Source: Chersky-267 sp963744115 (GTDB lineage: Bacteria; Chloroflexota; Limnocylindria; Limnocylindrales; CSP1-4). Taken from it: DNA of 64,000 nt. The notes beneath the pieces are model-generated. The model had not been told where the DNA came from, made no database searches, and saw only the letters and a list, made by a program, of their open reading frames with translations. Positions 60,668-64,000 of the stretch are shown here, in pieces. Each line of letters begins with the position of its first letter. Position 1 is the first letter of the stretch. Location of the stretch: positions 248,001 to 312,000 of the forward strand of contig CAVUSI010000001.1 of NCBI GenBank assembly GCA_963744115.1, written 5' to 3'. The position numbers were made by a program, and so were the translations under genes.

Positions 60668-61750
60668 ATGACCCACGTCTTCGTCGCGCCTCATCCGGAC
60701 GACGTCGCGCTCTCATGCGGCGGACTCATCGGCAGCCTCCGCGAGCTCGGCCAGAACGTCGCGATCCTGTCGGTCTTCTCGGGCGCCGGTGGCGCGACGG
60801 ACCTGACGTCATACCAGCGCGAAGCCCTCGGATTCGGCTCCAAGGCCCTCTGGCCGGATACCCAGGCGTTCAATCGAGCCAACCTGAGCGCCGACTACCC
60901 GATCGACGAGGGCGGCGAGCACGCCCCGCCCTGGGCGGCGACGTCGGACCGGCTCGACGCGACACAGGCCGATGCGGACGCCGCGGCCAAGCGATTCTGG
61001 CAGCGCTCGAGCTGGTACCGGCGGGCATCCATCCACAACGAGCCGCTGGCCGGCCAGATCCTGGCCGACGACACGCCCACCCAGGGGGCGGTGCTGACGA
61101 CCGAGCTGACCGAGGCGGAGCGAGCCCGCGACGCGATGGCGATCCGTCGCCTCGAGGATGAGCGCTTCGCGTACTTCGCGGAGTCCTCGGTGGTCTTCCT
61201 CGACCTGCCCGACGCGGTGTTCCGGGGCTACGAGGGCGATGGCCAGCTCCTCGGCCCACCGCGAGACGACGATCGGGCCCCGGTCGAGATCCTGCGCCAG
61301 GAGATCGCCCGGCTCGAGCCGCAGAAGATCTACTTCCCGCTTGCGATCGGTGGGCACGTGGACCACCGGTTGGCCCGCAACGTCGGCATCGAGATGCTGC
61401 GCGAACCGCGCGCGTGGGTGATGCCCGGTCCGGATTGGGCCGGGATCGTGACCTTCTACGAGGACTTTCCGTACGCGTGGTGGGAGTCGTTCCGTCGATT
61501 GGCCGACCTGGGTGAGGATGCGGTCGGGCCGCTCCCAGCTGATGTCTCGATCGCGCCGGAGTTCGCCGACGTGACCGACCAGGTGGAGTGGAAGATCAGC
61601 GGGATCACGCTCTACGCCAGCCAGCTCGATCGGCTGTTCGGCGGACGGAAGCCGATGGCGGAGACGGTCCGCTCCTACGGCCGCGCGGTCGCGGGTCTCG
61701 GTGGGCTGCCCGGCTACGCCGAGCGCTACTGGGCCTCGATCCGCCTGTAG
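60668..61750 (+). CDS. PIG-L family (LmbE-like) deacetylase
   Basis: 360 aa. The zinc site is VAPHPDDVALSCGG (His9, Asp11, Asp12) with the second His in GGHVDHRLARN (about 230-240). PIG-L enzymes remove acetyl groups from N-acetylglucosamine-linked substrates (mycothiol and bacillithiol synthesis, antibiotics, sugar lipids). Its neighbours are membrane proteins of GT-C type, which favours a role in a glycan or glycolipid, but that is inference. A long insert (about 60-140) sets it apart from MshB. Confidence 0.88.
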   Translation: MTHVFVAPHPDDVALSCGGLIGSLRELGQNVAILSVFSGAGGATDLTSYQREALGFGSKALWPDTQAFNRANLSADYPIDEGGEHAPPWAATSDRLDATQADADAAAKRFWQRSSWYRRASIHNEPLAGQILADDTPTQGAVLTTELTEAERARDAMAIRRLEDERFAYFAESSVVFLDLPDAVFRGYEGDGQLLGPPRDDDRAPVEILRQEIARLEPQKIYFPLAIGGHVDHRLARNVGIEMLREPRAWVMPGPDWAGIVTFYEDFPYAWWESFRRLADLGEDAVGPLPADVSIAPEFADVTDQVEWKISGITLYASQLDRLFGGRKPMAETVRSYGRAVAGLGGLPGYAERYWASIRL

Positions 61751-61761
61751 AGGGCGGTCAC

Positions 61762-63087
61762 ACGGTCGCGGCCGATCCGACGACCGCTCCGGCCGACAGC
61801 CGCGTCGGCGCCGTCCGACCGGCCGATCTCGTCGTCCTCGCCGTCGGACTCATCGCGGCGATCGTCGTCCGGCTGAGCCTCCTGCCGGCGACCGGTCTCC
61901 AGTCGGACCTCGACATCTTCGCGACCTGGGTCCACTGGATCGCGACCGCTCCGTTCGGCCAGGCCTATCGCATCGATCTCGCCTTCCCGCCCGTGATGGT
62001 CTACGTCTTCTGGCTGCTCGGGGCCCTCGAGCCCGCTTTCCGTACGGCGACCGACGCGACGGACCCCACGATCCGGATCGCGCTCAAGGTCCCGGCTCTG
62101 CTCGCCGACGCGGGACTGGCGCTCGGCGTCGCGTACCTCCTGCGCGACCGACCCCGCTGGGCGATCGCCGGCGCGCTCGGGATCCTGCTCTCGCCGGTGT
62201 TCGTCTACACGGGCGCGTGGTGGGGTCAGTTCGAGTCGATCTATATCCTCGCGGGCCTTGTCGCCACGATCCTCGTCCTGGGCGGGCGGCCGTATCTCGG
62301 CGCGGTCGTGCTCGGGATCGCGCTGATGGCGAAGCCCCAGGCGATCGCGTTCATCCCGCCGTTCGCGGCGTGGGCCGTGGCGCGACTCGGCTGGCGACGG
62401 GCGCTCGCCGCCGCGGCGATCTTCGGTGGGACCGTGGTCGTGCTGTGGCTGCCGTTCCTCGCCGACGACGGTCCGGCGGCGTACCTGCGGACGCTGACGC
62501 GGCATCAGACGGAGATCTTCGCGATCCTGTCCCTGCGCGCCTGGAACCCATGGTGGGCGCTCCAGACCGCGATCGCCGGGGACAGCTTCCTGTCGGACGG
62601 CGGAGCGATCCTCGGCCCGCTCTCGCCTCGCCTGCTCGGTTACCTGGTGGCTGCGGTCCTCGAGCTGTTCATCATGGCGTCGGTCTACCGCGCACCGACG
62701 AAGCGCGGCTTGCTCCTGGGCCTGAGCGCCTCGGTCCTCGTCCTGTTCTGCTGCCTGACGTCCGTCCACGAACGATATGCGGAGGCGGCCCTGGTCTTCC
62801 TGGCGCCACTGCTTCCCGACCGTCGCGTCCTGGCGACGTGGCTCGCGCTGACCGCCGTGATGACCTTGAACCTTCTCGCCGCGGTCCCGCCGAGCCCGGA
62901 GATCGGGGCGTGGATCCCGATCGGCGGCGCCGTCGGGTTGCTCGGGTCCGCGGCGATGACCGGCCTGACCGCCGTGGTGGTGTGGTTGCTCGTGAACGCG
63001 AGGACCGACCCGGAAGTCGATGGCGGGCAGTACGTCCGACCGATAGCGACGCCGATCTCTCGGGAGGCATCCTCCCCCGGGTCGTGA
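61762..63087 (+). CDS. Polytopic GT-C/GT87-like membrane glycosyltransferase without a clear start codon
   Basis: About 442 aa with about ten helices. The first loop contains GLQSDLDIFATWVHWIATAPFGQAYRIDLAFPPVMVY, a pattern of polyprenol-phosphate-sugar-dependent glycosyltransferases, with Asp residues in the SDLDIF element. Between the upstream stop (61748-61750) and the first helix there is no in-frame ATG, GTG or TTG. An ACG at 61762, 5 nt after a GAGGGCGG, could be a mutated or misread ATG. Starting upstream would overlap the PIG-L gene by 160 bp, which is unlikely. Substrate unknown. Confidence 0.7.
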   Translation, partial: TVAADPTTAPADSRVGAVRPADLVVLAVGLIAAIVVRLSLLPATGLQSDLDIFATWVHWIATAPFGQAYRIDLAFPPVMVYVFWLLGALEPAFRTATDATDPTIRIALKVPALLADAGLALGVAYLLRDRPRWAIAGALGILLSPVFVYTGAWWGQFESIYILAGLVATILVLGGRPYLGAVVLGIALMAKPQAIAFIPPFAAWAVARLGWRRALAAAAIFGGTVVVLWLPFLADDGPAAYLRTLTRHQTEIFAILSLRAWNPWWALQTAIAGDSFLSDGGAILGPLSPRLLGYLVAAVLELFIMASVYRAPTKRGLLLGLSASVLVLFCCLTSVHERYAEAALVFLAPLLPDRRVLATWLALTAVMTLNLLAAVPPSPEIGAWIPIGGAVGLLGSAAMTGLTAVVVWLLVNARTDPEVDGGQYVRPIATPISREASSPGS

Positions 63088-63144
63088 GCCTGCGACCGTC
63101 CCGGGAGGCCCGACGAGATCGAACGCACCAAGACCGCCCGCCAG

Positions 63145-64000
63145 GTGGCCGGCGAGACATGGATCTTCGCGATCGCGGCTGCGCTCGCCGGTGTCGTGCT
63201 GCTCGCGCTGGGCCAGGGCCTGACCTTCTTCGCCGACGAGTGGGCCGTGATCGAGGGCCGTTCCCTCGACCTCGACAGCTTCCTTCGCCCGTTCAACGAG
63301 CACTGGCTCGGTGCGACCATCGTCGTCTACCGGCTCATGCTCTCGGGCTTCGGCCTCGGCACCTACGTCCCGTACCTGGTCCTGCTCGTGGCGCTCCACC
63401 TGGTGGTCGCCGGCGAGGTGTTCGTCCTCGTCCGTCGGTCCGCCGGGCCGGTCGCCGGGCTGGCGGCCGGGATCCTCATCCTCTTCTTCGGCAGTGGGTT
63501 CGAGAACCTGTTCTGGGCGATGCAGATCGGGTTCGTCGGGGCGGCCGCGCTCGGCTTCGGCGCGATGCTCCTGCTCGACGGGACGCCCGACCGGGCGCGC
63601 GGACTCGCGGCGACGGGCCTCCTCGCGGTCGCGGTCGCGACCTCGGGGATGGGACTCGTTTTCGTCGCGGCGGTCGGGCTCGAGCTCCTGGCGGACCGAT
63701 CGCGCCGCCGGTTCGCCTACGCCGCGGCGGTGCCCGCGGCGATCTACCTGGCGTGGTACGTCGCGCTGGGCCGGACAGGTGTCGCGACGGCACGGAACCC
63801 GTTCACGCTCGAAGCGCTCGGGCAGGTTCCGGGCTTCGTCTTCCAGGGCCTCGGTGCGGCCGGAGGGGCGATCACCGGTCTCGGTCCGATCGTCGGTCTC
63901 GTCGTCCCGGTGGTCGTCGCCGTGGTGGTGGTCGGGCGGCTCGCGTCCGGACGCGGGTTGCCGGCTCGCACGATCGGCTGCCTGGGCGGGATCGTCGTCC
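63145..64000 (+). CDS. Polytopic membrane protein (partial, runs off the window)
   Basis: The frame stays open to the window end. About eight helices are visible; the first loop reads FFADEWAVIEGRSLDLDSFLRPFNEHWLGATIVVYRLML, reminiscent of GT-C-like proteins with acidic residues and His in loop 1. The GTG at 63145 is a usable start but leaves almost no N-terminal tail. A better start, the GTG at 63084 that overlaps the previous stop (GTGA), is one base out of frame (+1), as in several other genes here. Function unknown. Confidence 0.65.
   Translation, partial: MAGETWIFAIAAALAGVVLLALGQGLTFFADEWAVIEGRSLDLDSFLRPFNEHWLGATIVVYRLMLSGFGLGTYVPYLVLLVALHLVVAGEVFVLVRRSAGPVAGLAAGILILFFGSGFENLFWAMQIGFVGAAALGFGAMLLLDGTPDRARGLAATGLLAVAVATSGMGLVFVAAVGLELLADRSRRRFAYAAAVPAAIYLAWYVALGRTGVATARNPFTLEALGQVPGFVFQGLGAAGGAITGLGPIVGLVVPVVVAVVVVGRLASGRGLPARTIGCLGGIVV

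Noticed and set aside
1..64000. Mobile elements or prophage
   Set aside because: No transposase, integrase, terminal inverted repeats or phage structural genes were found.

Overview
This window is a GC-rich bacterial chromosome segment (roughly 68-70 % G+C by eye), densely packed with short operons on both strands. The gene content suggests Chloroflexota (a Limnocylindria-like lineage is my best guess) or, less likely, an actinobacterium. The pointers are a DUF5317 protein, a regulator with an N-terminal MalT-like ATPase and a C-terminal SARP/BTAD part, a dodecin, many small CxxC zinc-ribbon proteins, PASTA-kinase signalling and LexA boxes of the Gram-positive type CGAAC-N4-GTTCG. This placement is inference. 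I see no insertion sequence, prophage or CRISPR array. One tRNA gene (tRNA-Glu, UUC) is present.

Layout. 0-12 kb: folC (cut by the window edge), a secreted Ig-like protein, zinc-ribbon proteins, a PASTA Ser/Thr kinase, galU, an EamA transporter, a METTL20-like methyltransferase, VOC and GAF proteins. 12-16 kb: a Gfo/Idh/MocA dehydrogenase, tRNA-Glu, small membrane proteins and a DUF3105 protein. 16-25 kb: an FAH-family hydrolase, then threonine catabolism (tdh-kbl), a PHP phosphatase, metallo-beta-lactamase-fold proteins, argS and a secreted HExxH lipoprotein. 25-41.4 kb: a near-complete histidine degradation set (hutI, ftcD, hutU, hutH) plus the one-carbon exit (fchA, folD, fhs), interrupted by hisD, two MFS transporters, a GNAT protein, a DedA protein and a phosphatase. 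Together these can take histidine to glutamate and the formimino carbon to formate with ATP formed by Fhs. 41.5-50 kb: a DNA-damage and replication block with a DUF6504-like gene under tandem LexA boxes, a small HTH gene flanked by seven copies of an 18-bp palindrome, dinB, two GT-C membrane proteins, rplI, lexA with its own LexA box, and dnaB. 50-64 kb: zinc-ribbon and dodecin genes, a broken SARP-family regulator, a broken membrane HD-GYP phosphodiesterase, a DUF5317-MFS fusion, pcm, a PIG-L deacetylase and two polytopic membrane proteins at the right edge.

Two properties affect how everything is read. First, at least six otherwise good genes, including the essential argS, carry a single net +1 shift of the reading frame, several next to short C or G runs. 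Uncorrected insertion errors are the simplest explanation, but the consistent direction deserves a check against reads. Second, from about 53.16 to 56.24 kb the sequence loses G+C and is full of stops and shifts. Both edges of this zone lie inside genes that are intact on the other side. It is either a real decay zone or a badly resolved stretch of assembly.

The most unusual element I found is the HTH gene at 42.1-42.4 kb with its seven GATGCG-N6-CGCATC palindromes, part of which form a 61-bp tandem repeat.
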